DNA from: Gimesia chilikensis
GTDB taxonomy: Bacteria; Planctomycetota; Planctomycetia; Planctomycetales; Planctomycetaceae
Assembly (NCBI RefSeq): GCF_008329715.1
Contig: NZ_VTSR01000015.1
Location: 57,728-121,727 of the forward strand
Length of the DNA stretch: 64,000 bases
Direction: 5' to 3'
The translations under genes and the position numbers were made by a program. The notes under the pieces are model-generated. The model saw only the letters and a program-made list of their open reading frames with translations. It did no database searches and was not told where the DNA came from. Below, piece after piece: positions 9,545 to 18,710 of this stretch. Numbering within the stretch: the first letter of the stretch is position 1; each line of letters begins with the position of its first letter.

Positions 9545-10139
9545 CAAGTGTTAAGGGAACCAGCTTTGACACGTACTTCCCGAGAATATCGGTTTCAATA
9601 TTCACAATACTGCCCACCTGCTTCTGCCCCAGCGTCGTGACTTCCAGTGTGTGTGGAATCAGCGCGATACTGAAGGAGGATGCTTCGCAGCCCACTATGG
9701 TCAGGCTGATGCCATCCACGGTGACCGATCCTTTGGGGACCATCTGCAAAGCCAGTGCTTCCGGAACTTCGAACCACATCGTGATCCATTCGCCGTCCCG
9801 GTCGATCGATTTGATCGAACCCACGCCGTCCACATGACCTTGAACGAAGTGACCACCCAGCCGTCCGTTTGCTGCCAGCGGGCGTTCCAGATTCACGGCA
9901 TCGCCCACGGTTAACAGCCCCAGGTTGGTCTTCGCCAGGGTTTCCGCGCCCGCCTGGAACTTCAGAGAGTTCGCGGCGATCTCCACCACCGTCAGGCAGC
10001 AGCCATTGATGGCCACACTATCACCGATCTGGGCCTCATGTAATATGAGTTCCGGAATCTTCAGCGTCAAATCGATGGAGGAGCCGTTCTTTTCGAGAAG
10101 TTGAACGGTACCCTGCCCCTCGACCAGTCCCGTAAACAT
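9522..10139 (-). CDS. ribE: Riboflavin synthase, alpha subunit
   Basis: 205-aa enzyme that dismutates two 6,7-dimethyl-8-ribityllumazine molecules to riboflavin. Its two tandem lumazine-binding barrels are visible. The first begins MFTGLVEGQGTV and carries the conserved IGDSVAINGCCLTV. The second begins near GGHFVQGHVDG and carries GSVTVDGISLTIV. It ends inside the start of rsmA (overlap of about 23 bases), so the two are probably co-translated. No other riboflavin gene and no FMN riboswitch-like leader is visible here. Confidence 0.95.
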   Translation of the reverse strand: MFTGLVEGQGTVQLLEKNGSSIDLTLKIPELILHEAQIGDSVAINGCCLTVVEIAANSLKFQAGAETLAKTNLGLLTVGDAVNLERPLAANGRLGGHFVQGHVDGVGSIKSIDRDGEWITMWFEVPEALALQMVPKGSVTVDGISLTIVGCEASSFSIALIPHTLEVTTLGQKQVGSIVNIETDILGKYVSKLVPLTLDGINERR

Positions 10140-10193
10140 CGGCGACAGTACCTTCGGCGTTCTAAAAACAGGGGAATTAAACGAGTCAGTTTC

Positions 10194-11075
10194 TCAAATT
10201 TCTCTGGATTTGTATAGTCGTCCAGAGATAACTTCTTCCCAAAAAGCCCGAATTGGGGACGAAAACGCGAAATAACAGAACAGGACCGGGACCGCCAGCT
10301 CCTGCACCAGGAAGATCAGGGCCAGCGAAAATACGAGCTGTATCACATGCCGGCGGCTCCGCTGACCAGTGAACAACTGATTAAATACATGCGGATAATG
10401 CACACGTGAGACCATCAGTGCCGCGACCGCCAGTGTGATCAGTGGCAGGGCCCAGCCGATGCCGGTAATTAACCACTCCGACAGGGACTGCATCGATCCA
10501 TTTTTCGTCTCTGCCAGCTTGTAAAGGCCGCGCATTGCAATCGGAAAGGAAGCCACGACGCCGGCTGCCGCCGGTGAGGGGAGACCGCTGAACCCTTCGT
10601 GTGAATCGTCTTCATCCGTTTCCACGTTGAAGCGTGCCAGCCTCAAAATGGTACAGACCGCAAACAGCAGCGCGATCACCCAAAGCAGACGCGGATGATA
10701 GATCTGGGTACGAAACTGAATCATCTGCAGCATCAGAAACGCCGGGGCTACTCCGAAGCTGATCGCATCGCACAGACTGTCGAGCTGCGCACCAAATTCC
10801 GAGGTCTGATTCGTCCAGCGGGCGGCACTGCCGTCCAGGGCGTCGAACAGCATCGCCACAAAGATCAGCACCGCCGCGATAAACAGGTGTTGATTTTCAA
10901 AAGAGTTATAGATCCCCGGCGCAGTTCCCAGCATGCGGGTGAGGCCCCCGCTGGTCACGTGCCCCATATATTCCGGACCGACCTTGGCCGCATAGGTAAT
11001 GGCGCCAAAACCACAGGCGGCATTACCCAACGTCAACAACGTCGGCAGGACGGCAATCAGTTTACGCTTCTTCAT
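10194..11075 (-). CDS. pssA: CDP-diacylglycerol-serine O-phosphatidyltransferase
   Basis: 293-aa integral membrane enzyme making phosphatidylserine from CDP-diacylglycerol and serine. It is of the CDP-alcohol phosphatidyltransferase type. The signature D-G-x2-A-R-x8-G-x3-D-x3-D is readable as DALDGSAARWTNQTSEFG followed by AQLDSLCDAISFG. Several hydrophobic helices follow. The ATG at 11075 (MKKRKL) is preferred because GAGG lies 6 bases upstream; an earlier in-frame start at 11102 is possible. It overlaps the end of psd by 14 bases, coupling the two phosphatidylethanolamine-pathway enzymes. Confidence 0.93.
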   Translation of the reverse strand: MKKRKLIAVLPTLLTLGNAACGFGAITYAAKVGPEYMGHVTSGGLTRMLGTAPGIYNSFENQHLFIAAVLIFVAMLFDALDGSAARWTNQTSEFGAQLDSLCDAISFGVAPAFLMLQMIQFRTQIYHPRLLWVIALLFAVCTILRLARFNVETDEDDSHEGFSGLPSPAAAGVVASFPIAMRGLYKLAETKNGSMQSLSEWLITGIGWALPLITLAVAALMVSRVHYPHVFNQLFTGQRSRRHVIQLVFSLALIFLVQELAVPVLFCYFAFSSPIRAFWEEVISGRLYKSREI

Positions 11076-12111
11076 TGGAGGCCTCAGTGGGGGACTCTGC
11101 ATATTTCGCGAGAATGGTCGAACCGGCTTTCAACTTGTCACCCGGCTTCGCCAGGATTTCCAGTCCTTCTTCCTGGGGAAACACAATCACGGTTCGGGAA
11201 CCCAGCTTAATCATACCGAACTGCGCCCCCTTGGTTAATACATCGCCCGGCTTCAAGCGACAGACAATCCGCCGCGCAATCGCACCGGTAATCTGCTGCA
11301 CCAGCATCGGTCGGTTGGTCGGCTCGGGCATCTGCAGATAGACTTCCAGTCGCTCGTTTAACCGCGTGGACTCCGGTCGCAGTGCGTTCAGACATTTCCC
11401 GGGTCGATACGCAAGTTTGATAATCTTACCGGCAACCGGCATGCGGTTAATGTGGACATTGAAAATCGACAGGAAGATGCCGATCTCGATCGCCGGGCCG
11501 CCGATATATTCGTGATGCGCGATCTCTTCAATCGTATCGAAGGTCCCGTCTGCGGGAGACACAATCACTCCTTCACCCGCAGGGATCGTCCGCTGGGGAT
11601 TCCGGAAGAACCAGACGATCTCCATCCCGAACAACACCAGCGTCAGCACCAGCAACCAGCCGATGTAACTGAGCACCCCTGTCACCACGCCGGACAAAAT
11701 CACCCCGGAGAGCAGGGCGGCACCGCCGAAAAACAGGGTTGAGAGAACGAACAGTTCGGCCAGCCCTTCGCGGGCAAAGGGGAGTCGGCTGCGATACGCA
11801 AAGGGATCGTCCGCTTCCTCCCAGTAGTAGCCTCCCTGGTTCTCATGATATTTAAGGTCGCGGGGATCGAGCACATCATGCGGACAGGGATTGAAGTCCC
11901 CCTTACGTGTGCTCTCCATTTTCTTCACGTAACCGGGGCGAAACGTCTTCAACCAGAATCGCCGCCAGCGGCCCCAGAGCATTTCCAGGTTGATAATAAT
12001 TCCCCCACCCGGCTGAATGGTCGTCAGTTGCGGATCCATGGGCTGGACTTCCAGTCGGGAATAAGGTTGTCCGGTGGCAGGTAGATTGACGTCTGATGAA
12101 GTTGAACTCAT
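11062..12111 (-). CDS. psd: Phosphatidylserine decarboxylase proenzyme
   Basis: 349-aa membrane-associated pyruvoyl enzyme that converts phosphatidylserine to phosphatidylethanolamine. The self-cleavage motif near the C-terminus is LGSR, the GS form with arginine found in the compact family, rather than LGST of E. coli. Cleavage between G and S would give the pyruvoyl alpha subunit. EGVIVSPADGTF and FLSIFNVHINRMPVAGKI are family landmarks. A non-family N-terminal extension of about 90 residues with low-complexity sequence precedes two hydrophobic helices. It is first in the minus-strand run psd-pssA-ribE-rsmA-guaB and is divergent from eno. Confidence 0.93.
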   Translation of the reverse strand: MSSTSSDVNLPATGQPYSRLEVQPMDPQLTTIQPGGGIIINLEMLWGRWRRFWLKTFRPGYVKKMESTRKGDFNPCPHDVLDPRDLKYHENQGGYYWEEADDPFAYRSRLPFAREGLAELFVLSTLFFGGAALLSGVILSGVVTGVLSYIGWLLVLTLVLFGMEIVWFFRNPQRTIPAGEGVIVSPADGTFDTIEEIAHHEYIGGPAIEIGIFLSIFNVHINRMPVAGKIIKLAYRPGKCLNALRPESTRLNERLEVYLQMPEPTNRPMLVQQITGAIARRIVCRLKPGDVLTKGAQFGMIKLGSRTVIVFPQEEGLEILAKPGDKLKAGSTILAKYAESPTEASNEEA

Positions 12112-12467
12112 AAGGTCTTGAATTTCGGAGATTGCGTGCTGCTGATCATTTCGGGAACGGTTTCAGAGACCGGACTGGTCCCTGCTTAAGAACGTCCCAG
12201 TTTAACAGGATCCCGGCTGGCTGACGAGATTCGCCCTCGTTCATCACTATTTTTAATCTGTTTTCTTCCCGGGCAACGGGTCGAATCGAAAAAATCCGTG
12301 CAGCGTCTCTGTTTTATACTTCTGGCCGGATCCGGGTCTGCCTGCAATTCACGGGTCGGGCAGGGAAGCCATGTTGCATCTGTAAGCCTGGTCAGAGTTT
12401 GAGCATATTCCGGACAGGCTGGTATCCGCAGGTCGCGTAAAGATTCATTTAATCTAAACGCAATCGT

Positions 12468-12496
12468 TTGAGGTTACTCCGGCTTTCTGCTAAAAA
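12468..12496 (+). promoter_or_regulatory. Candidate eno promoter
   Basis: TTGAGG (12468-12473), a 17-base spacer and TAAAAA (12491-12496). Each hexamer matches the sigma-70 consensus at four of six positions with ideal spacing. It lies about 100 bases before the eno start codon. Suggestive only. Confidence 0.35.
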
Positions 12497-12528
12497 TATG
12501 CTGCTTTACGCCAAATAATATCAAATTT

Positions 12529-13869
<1,341 letters not shown>

Positions 13870-13899
13870 ATTGATTCCACTCAACTCTGAGACGAACAG

Positions 13900-13936
13900 C
13901 TCCCCCCGGAACCCGTTTCCGAGGGGAGTTTTTTTT
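13900..13936 (+). terminator. eno rho-independent terminator
   Basis: GC-rich hairpin with arms 13900-13911 and 13917-13928 (outer CTCCCC/GGGGAG and inner CGGAA/TTCCG, separated by one mismatch), followed by eight T residues at 13929-13936. Confidence 0.92.
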
Positions 13937-14132
13937 GCGCGGATATGAGTTGTAGGATGCAATTCGCCGCCTGTGTCAGCTCATATCAGTCGATCACAAG
14001 CCAACCGGCACCATGGGCACAACCGCGGCAATCACTACAGCTTAACAAGATCTGGAGAAACCTGTGCAACCCTGTCGATTTTGATGAGGTAGCTCTGCGC
14101 CCGACGTCTGCAGAGATCGTGTCCCTTTTGCA

Positions 14133-14735
14133 TTGGCCATCAACATCGTGACTGACAGACAGCACCAGAACGAAGAATCCGGGATCGGCTGGATGATCTC
14201 GCTGACTTTCTGGCTGTTGTTGTTCCTCGCCGCGAGCCTGTTCGCTGCGGTAGTCCTTTCGCCGCGGTACCTGGCCTACCTTGAGTTACGGAATGAGTAT
14301 CTCTCGAACCAGGTCCAGCTGGTGACCCTGGAAAACCAGGTCGAATACCTAAAACAGATCGCCCATTCGCTGGAGCATGATCCTGAGTTTCGCTCCGAAG
14401 TCGCACGCGTCGACTTTGATGCCGTCCGACCGGGTGAAGAGCGGATTGCCGTCGATCCCGATCTGGCATTGGATCTGCCTCAATGGAATCCGCGTCAGAG
14501 AATCCCGGTCACCAGTCGCGCCTGGTATGTGCCCATGCTGAGCGTGCTCAGCGAAAATCACAAGGTGCGCTCCTCTCTGTTGCTGACCGCCGGGGTGATT
14601 GTACTGCTGTCCTTTACGTTTCTGCATGAATCACAGTCCCATCAGCTGGAGCACGTAACCCGTTCCACTAAAGACTTTGTGTCGCTGTTCCTCTCTCGAT
14701 ACCGCGTCTCGGAATCAGAGACCGATGAGGACTGA
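14133..14735 (+). CDS. Two-helix membrane protein with coiled coil (FtsB/DivIC-like shape)
   Basis: 200-aa protein. A hydrophobic helix at about residues 20-45 is followed by a coiled-coil stretch (LELRNEYLSNQVQLVTLENQ, to about 85). A linker and a second hydrophobic helix (about 150-165) follow, with a short acidic tail. TM-plus-coiled-coil with a leucine-rich heptad resembles septum-formation initiators (FtsB/DivIC), but the second helix is atypical, so I do not assign that role. The start is uncertain: TTG at 14133 or GTG at 14148, neither with a good ribosome binding site. It follows eno after a terminator, so it is probably transcribed separately. Confidence 0.68.
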   Translation: MAINIVTDRQHQNEESGIGWMISLTFWLLLFLAASLFAAVVLSPRYLAYLELRNEYLSNQVQLVTLENQVEYLKQIAHSLEHDPEFRSEVARVDFDAVRPGEERIAVDPDLALDLPQWNPRQRIPVTSRAWYVPMLSVLSENHKVRSSLLLTAGVIVLLSFTFLHESQSHQLEHVTRSTKDFVSLFLSRYRVSESETDED

Positions 14736-14988
14736 CTCCGGTTCCGGCTGTAAGGAATAGCGCGAATGCAGCAAACACCCCGCCTGCAACGCCTGAGCTT
14801 GTTTTTGTGATCCTAGCCTTTCTTCTTAGGAACCACGTTGTTCGGATTTTTTCTGGAATAGCTGCCCTGCCGTTCTATCTCGCTGAAAGCCGGCAGTAGA
14901 AATCAAATTCAGTTCGGACAATCCCGAAGCAGCGACGATTTGATTAGTAGTTATTTCATGACGTTTCAACTCTGAAGGGCATCACAGA

Positions 14989-15321
14989 ATGGATACAGAT
15001 AAGCAAGCCAGGACTTCTCTGTTAACGGAATTCAGACTGAGACGCTGGGCGCGGATGCACTACGTTTCAGCAGATCAAAGAAAAGCGACCTGGAATCCCA
15101 TCGTTCTCGATGAAATGCAGAATAAGGATCAGGAAATGCACGAAGCAGAAGAAAACAGCATGAAGGCCCGTGTTTCATCCATGTATGTGCCACTGGCACC
15201 CGGGACCATTACCCGCATCGATCAGTCACACGAAGAAGCCGCTGCACCTCACATCCTGAAAATGCAGGATCGTTCCTCGCGCAATCTGCAACGGGTCGCT
15301 GATCAGATGCTGGGCGAATAA
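14989..15321 (+). CDS. Small hypothetical protein
   Basis: 110-aa charged protein with no signal peptide, membrane helix or recognised motif. The N-terminal third is basic (FRLRRWARMH); the middle is rich in Glu, Met and Gln. AAGGG lies about 10 bases before the ATG, supporting expression. It is convergent with the MotB-like gene ending at 15362. Codon use resembles its neighbours. Function unknown. Confidence 0.6.
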   Translation: MDTDKQARTSLLTEFRLRRWARMHYVSADQRKATWNPIVLDEMQNKDQEMHEAEENSMKARVSSMYVPLAPGTITRIDQSHEEAAAPHILKMQDRSSRNLQRVADQMLGE

Positions 15322-15361
15322 GCTCACTCAAGCACGCGTCCAGATTTTCTCGACCTCCGCA

Positions 15362-16078
15362 CTATTTGCGGGGGCCGACGTAGTCATCGACAAACGCGTC
15401 CAGCAGCAGCACATCCAGACGGTCCATCTGCTGCGTTTTCTCATCCCCGGTCTGCAGGGGAGGCTCGTAATCGGCGGCAGCGGTAATGCGAATCCGCTTG
15501 GCCTCGATTCCTTTCTGGATCAGATAGAGCATGGCCTCTCGCCCCCGCTGGTAAGTCAGTACCAGTTTGTCATTGTAGTGGCCGTCCTGGGGCAGAGGTT
15601 TCACCGACGTATGAGCCCGCAGCTCGATCTTGTTCGGTTTGCCCGCCAGCTCTGGAATCATCTCATCCAGCTTCGTTTTACGTTCCTCGTCAAGGTCTAC
15701 CTGGGTCTGACCGTAATACAGGGTCTTCCCGACAGGAACCGGTACTCCTTCCCGGAAGCGGAAGATGCGCACATCTTTGCCTTCAAGGGCCTTCGTCTTG
15801 ATTCCCCCACGTCCCCGTTCCCGGCTATCGGTATACGCCCCCAGCATACTCATCTGCTCGATCATCGAGTTCATCGGAAAATATTTTCCGGGAGGTGAAA
15901 TGGGGCCGGTACGATAACCCGTGTAAGACTGAATCGATTCCAGGATCGACCGGTATTTCTCATCATTCACGATTTCACTGAGTGAAACCAGCATGATGAA
16001 GAATGTCAGCAGCAGCGACATCATGTCACCGTAAGTCACCACCCATTCGGGGACTCCCGGTGGACCATCGTCTTCCAT
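15362..16078 (-). CDS. MotB/OmpA-family membrane protein, no adjacent MotA
   Basis: 238-aa protein with the MotB plug architecture: a short N-terminal tail, one transmembrane helix starting VTYGDMMSLLLTFFIMLVS (Asp18 in the position of the ion-carrying aspartate), then a periplasmic OmpA-like peptidoglycan-binding domain at about 120-225. In flagellar or gliding motors MotB pairs with MotA to convert ion flow to force; related ExbD/Pal-like proteins have other envelope roles. No motA lies next to it: the upstream neighbour is rnd on the opposite strand. It may be a flagellar stator part or an anti-phage/envelope relative. AGGAG lies 10 bases before the ATG. Confidence 0.8.
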   Translation of the reverse strand: MEDDGPPGVPEWVVTYGDMMSLLLTFFIMLVSLSEIVNDEKYRSILESIQSYTGYRTGPISPPGKYFPMNSMIEQMSMLGAYTDSRERGRGGIKTKALEGKDVRIFRFREGVPVPVGKTLYYGQTQVDLDEERKTKLDEMIPELAGKPNKIELRAHTSVKPLPQDGHYNDKLVLTYQRGREAMLYLIQKGIEAKRIRITAAADYEPPLQTGDEKTQQMDRLDVLLLDAFVDDYVGPRK

Positions 16079-16419
16079 GACTGTCTGCTCCTGTCAGTGA
16101 ATGAAGAAATAAGGAGATTCGGCAGAATCTGCCGCTCCCGCGGAATTCCAGCGCCGCTTACCACCAGAATCGTCATGCGGCGCGGCGAAACTTGGCGGAT
16201 TTTTCTCAAACCGGCCCTGTTCAGCGGGTTTACAGGCCCTCCCCGTCACCTCCGGCGGGGGTCTGCAAATCCCCTCCCTCGAACAAAATGCCCCTTAGAT
16301 CATTGACGAACACAATAAATATCTACAACATTAGGAGTTAAGTAAGCAGCAACCGATCAGAACATCAGCGCCAGAGAAATCCGGGAATTTCTGGGAAAAG
16401 AAAAGGAAGTGGTCAAGGA
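16079..16419. other. Divergent motB-like/rnd intergenic region
   Basis: 341 bases without a gene. It contains a GC-rich stretch around 16220-16265 that can form weak hairpins and an AT-rich stretch (16300-16335) with a TTGACG at 16303 but no properly spaced -10. Promoters for both flanking genes should lie here; I cannot place them. Confidence 0.45.
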
Positions 16420-17607
16420 ATGTCGAGCCCCCTCATTGTGCAGCAGTCGGAATTGGTCGCACTCTGTGATCAGATTCAGGATGCGGGCATCGTTGCATTC
16501 GATACGGAATTCGTTTCCGAATTCACTTATCGCCCTGAACTTTCCCTGCTGCAGTTTTCCTTCGAAGGACGCACGGTCGCCGTCGATCCCTACGAAGTGG
16601 ATGATCTGACTCCCTGGTGGGACATCATGACCGACGATTCCACCACGGTGGTCGTGCACGGCGGACGCGAAGAAGTTCGTTTCTGCCGCCACTTCTCCGG
16701 CAAGAAACCACAGAAGCTGATCGACCTGCAAATCGCCGAAGGGCTCCGCTCGCGGAGCTTTCCCATTTCCTACACCGCACTGGTCGCCCGCGTGCTGGGA
16801 GAGAAAGCAGGCAGTAAAGAGACCCGTACGGACTGGCGCCGCAGACCACTTACCGACCAGCAGATCAAATACGCTCTCGACGATGTCAAATACGTGCTTC
16901 GTATCTGGAAGATCCAGGAAAAAGAATTAACGGACCTGGGCCGTCTCGAGTGGGCCCAGGCGGAATTTCAACGGATGATCGATGAAGTCGATTCCGAATT
17001 TCACCGCGAAAACTGGCGCCGCGTTTCCGGGTTGCACAAACTGAAGCCGCGCGAACTGGCCATCGTCCGCGAACTCTTTGACTGGCGCGATGAAGTTGGC
17101 CAGGACAAGAATCAGCCGGTCCGTCGGATTCTCCGCGACGACCTGTTAATCGAACTGGCCAAGCGCAAACCCAAAACACCACAGGACCTGACCGCCACCC
17201 GCGATCTCAATCGCAAGAACATGTTCAAGCTTGCTCCCCAGGTCATTCAACGAATTGAGAAAGCCCTGCAGATTCCCAATGACCAGCTTCCGCAATTGGA
17301 GGAAAATCCCAATACGCAGCAGAATCAGGATGAGCAGGTGATCGGTAAACTGCTGGGTATTGCCCTGGCGAACCGTTGTGCCGAGATGAATGTTTCCCAG
17401 ACGCTGGTGGGAACGACATCCGATTTAAGGCACCTGGTCCGCTATCATGTTTATGGAGAGCAGAGCGACGACAGGCCTCGCCTGATGACAGGCTGGCGGG
17501 CGGAAGTCTGCGGTGATCTGCTCACTGACGTATTGGACGGCAAGATCTCCATGCGTGTCGCCGATCCGGAATCGGATCATCCGCTGCATTTCGAAAGACT
17601 CAGCTAG
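16420..17607 (+). CDS. rnd: Ribonuclease D
   Basis: 395-aa 3'-5' exoribonuclease of the DEDD family, acting in tRNA 3' maturation and RNA turnover. The catalytic motif I is FDTE (Asp28, Glu30), motif II sits in VHGGREEVRFC, and motif III is YALDDVKYVLRIW. An HRDC domain follows (LKPRELAIVRELFDWRDEVG, about 205-290). The C-terminal 90 residues have a second HRDC-like helical region. Length is close to E. coli RNase D (375 aa). AGGAAG precedes the ATG by about 11 bases. Confidence 0.93.
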   Translation: MSSPLIVQQSELVALCDQIQDAGIVAFDTEFVSEFTYRPELSLLQFSFEGRTVAVDPYEVDDLTPWWDIMTDDSTTVVVHGGREEVRFCRHFSGKKPQKLIDLQIAEGLRSRSFPISYTALVARVLGEKAGSKETRTDWRRRPLTDQQIKYALDDVKYVLRIWKIQEKELTDLGRLEWAQAEFQRMIDEVDSEFHRENWRRVSGLHKLKPRELAIVRELFDWRDEVGQDKNQPVRRILRDDLLIELAKRKPKTPQDLTATRDLNRKNMFKLAPQVIQRIEKALQIPNDQLPQLEENPNTQQNQDEQVIGKLLGIALANRCAEMNVSQTLVGTTSDLRHLVRYHVYGEQSDDRPRLMTGWRAEVCGDLLTDVLDGKISMRVADPESDHPLHFERLS

Positions 17608-17710
17608 GCACAATCAGCCCCAACCTGTACAATCGCCACGTTGTACCGGTGGTCTCCTCACTCTGCCGGTGGATCGTTTCATTCTACCATGAACAGAGTC
17701 AGGAATGCCG

Positions 17711-18160
17711 ATGAAACTCCTTCGCATACTGCCCCTCATACTCATGCTGGCTTCGCCCCTCCTGGGAGCGGAACCCGCGCCGGAAGATGACTATCAGGCT
17801 GTCGCGGGAAAATGGGTCCGCAATGATCAGGCCGGCAATGGGTCTCCCCTGCAGGTGGAACAGGAAATCATCGGCAAGAAATCCATCGTGCGGGTATTTG
17901 ACCTGAATGGCAAACTGATCCACGAGCACCAGGCGCAATTCCGCTTACAGCGGATGGAAGATGTCAACGTCTTCGTTTATTTTGATCTGGAAGTGACTGC
18001 CGGTCCGAACAAAGGGAAACGGCAGCCCCAGCCACGATCGTTCGCCTATCGCATCCGGAAGAATCAATTCATCCAGGTAGAGGGACTTCTTAGAGAAGAT
18101 CCCTCACCGGCCCGCATGCTGATCTGGCTCAAAAAGACGCCACCGCAACCGGACGTGTAA
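17711..18160 (+). CDS. Small exported protein, TIGR03067-like
   Basis: 149-aa secreted protein. The signal peptide is short (KLLRILPLILMLASPLLGAEP, cleavage probably after LLGA). The mature part has the GKWVRNDQAGNG start typical of the small beta-rich planctomycete domain TIGR03067 (L/V-x-G-x-W), then alternating strands and a RMLIWLKK end. I prefer the ATG at 17711 to the one at 17705 because AGGA then sits 6 bases upstream. Function unknown; export to periplasm or surface is inferred from the signal peptide. Confidence 0.7.
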   Translation: MKLLRILPLILMLASPLLGAEPAPEDDYQAVAGKWVRNDQAGNGSPLQVEQEIIGKKSIVRVFDLNGKLIHEHQAQFRLQRMEDVNVFVYFDLEVTAGPNKGKRQPQPRSFAYRIRKNQFIQVEGLLREDPSPARMLIWLKKTPPQPDV

Positions 18161-18201
18161 GAATTTCTGCAGACAGCGGTATGACATCTGCCTGCCCCTG
18201 G

Positions 18202-18669
18202 TTAATTCTGATTGATCAGGCGATCTGCTTCTTTGAGGTGTTTCACAAATTTGATCTGGGCTTCGCTGGGAACCCAGCGGGCAGTATCCATCATCCACGG
18301 CAGATAATCTCTGCCGGCCCAGAGAAGTTGCTGAAGCTGTGGATAATCGGCACAGGCCGTTTGTTTCATGTAGTCAATATCAGGGGCCGTTCTTTTTTGA
18401 ACCTGTATTTTGAACTGCTCCCATGTGGCATCACTGGCCTGTATCCTCTGCAGGATCAGAAAATCCCGATACACATTCTTAAACTCTGCTAATTCATCTC
18501 GACCGCTATGCTGATTTGTCAGATCACTCAGTGATGATATGGTAGAAAAACGCTGAATGGCTTTTCCCAGCAGCAGGCCAACAACCACAACAACGGTCAA
18601 GACGAGGCCACTCCAAAAGAGTTTCCTGGCAAACCCAGAACGGGTAGTTCGGGCTGATCGGTTTTCCAT
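18202..18669 (-). CDS. Membrane-anchored protein sharing a domain with the GYF protein
   Basis: 155-aa protein with one transmembrane helix (about residues 20-40, LVLTVVVVVGLLLG) and a C-terminal domain of about 92 residues. That domain aligns without gaps to the C-terminal domain of the adjacent GYF protein: by eye about half of positions are identical, including QASDA, PQLQQ, LWAGRDYLP and KHLKEA. It is therefore a tandem partial duplication that kept the membrane helix plus domain and lost the GYF domains. The ATG at 18669 is preferred over a TTG at 18693, as AGGAAAG precedes it. It starts 42 bases after the GYF gene's stop, so the two are likely co-transcribed. The domain is not recognised. 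Confidence 0.72.
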   Translation of the reverse strand: MENRSARTTRSGFARKLFWSGLVLTVVVVVGLLLGKAIQRFSTISSLSDLTNQHSGRDELAEFKNVYRDFLILQRIQASDATWEQFKIQVQKRTAPDIDYMKQTACADYPQLQQLLWAGRDYLPWMMDTARWVPSEAQIKFVKHLKEADRLINQN

Positions 18670-18710
18670 ATCTCTTTCACTTTCCTGAAGCAATCACACA
18701 GGACCACAAC

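Noticed and set aside
17627..17646. Six-base inverted repeat GTACAA/TTGTAC after rnd
   Set aside because: Short stem with an 8-base loop and no T-run; it could easily arise by chance.
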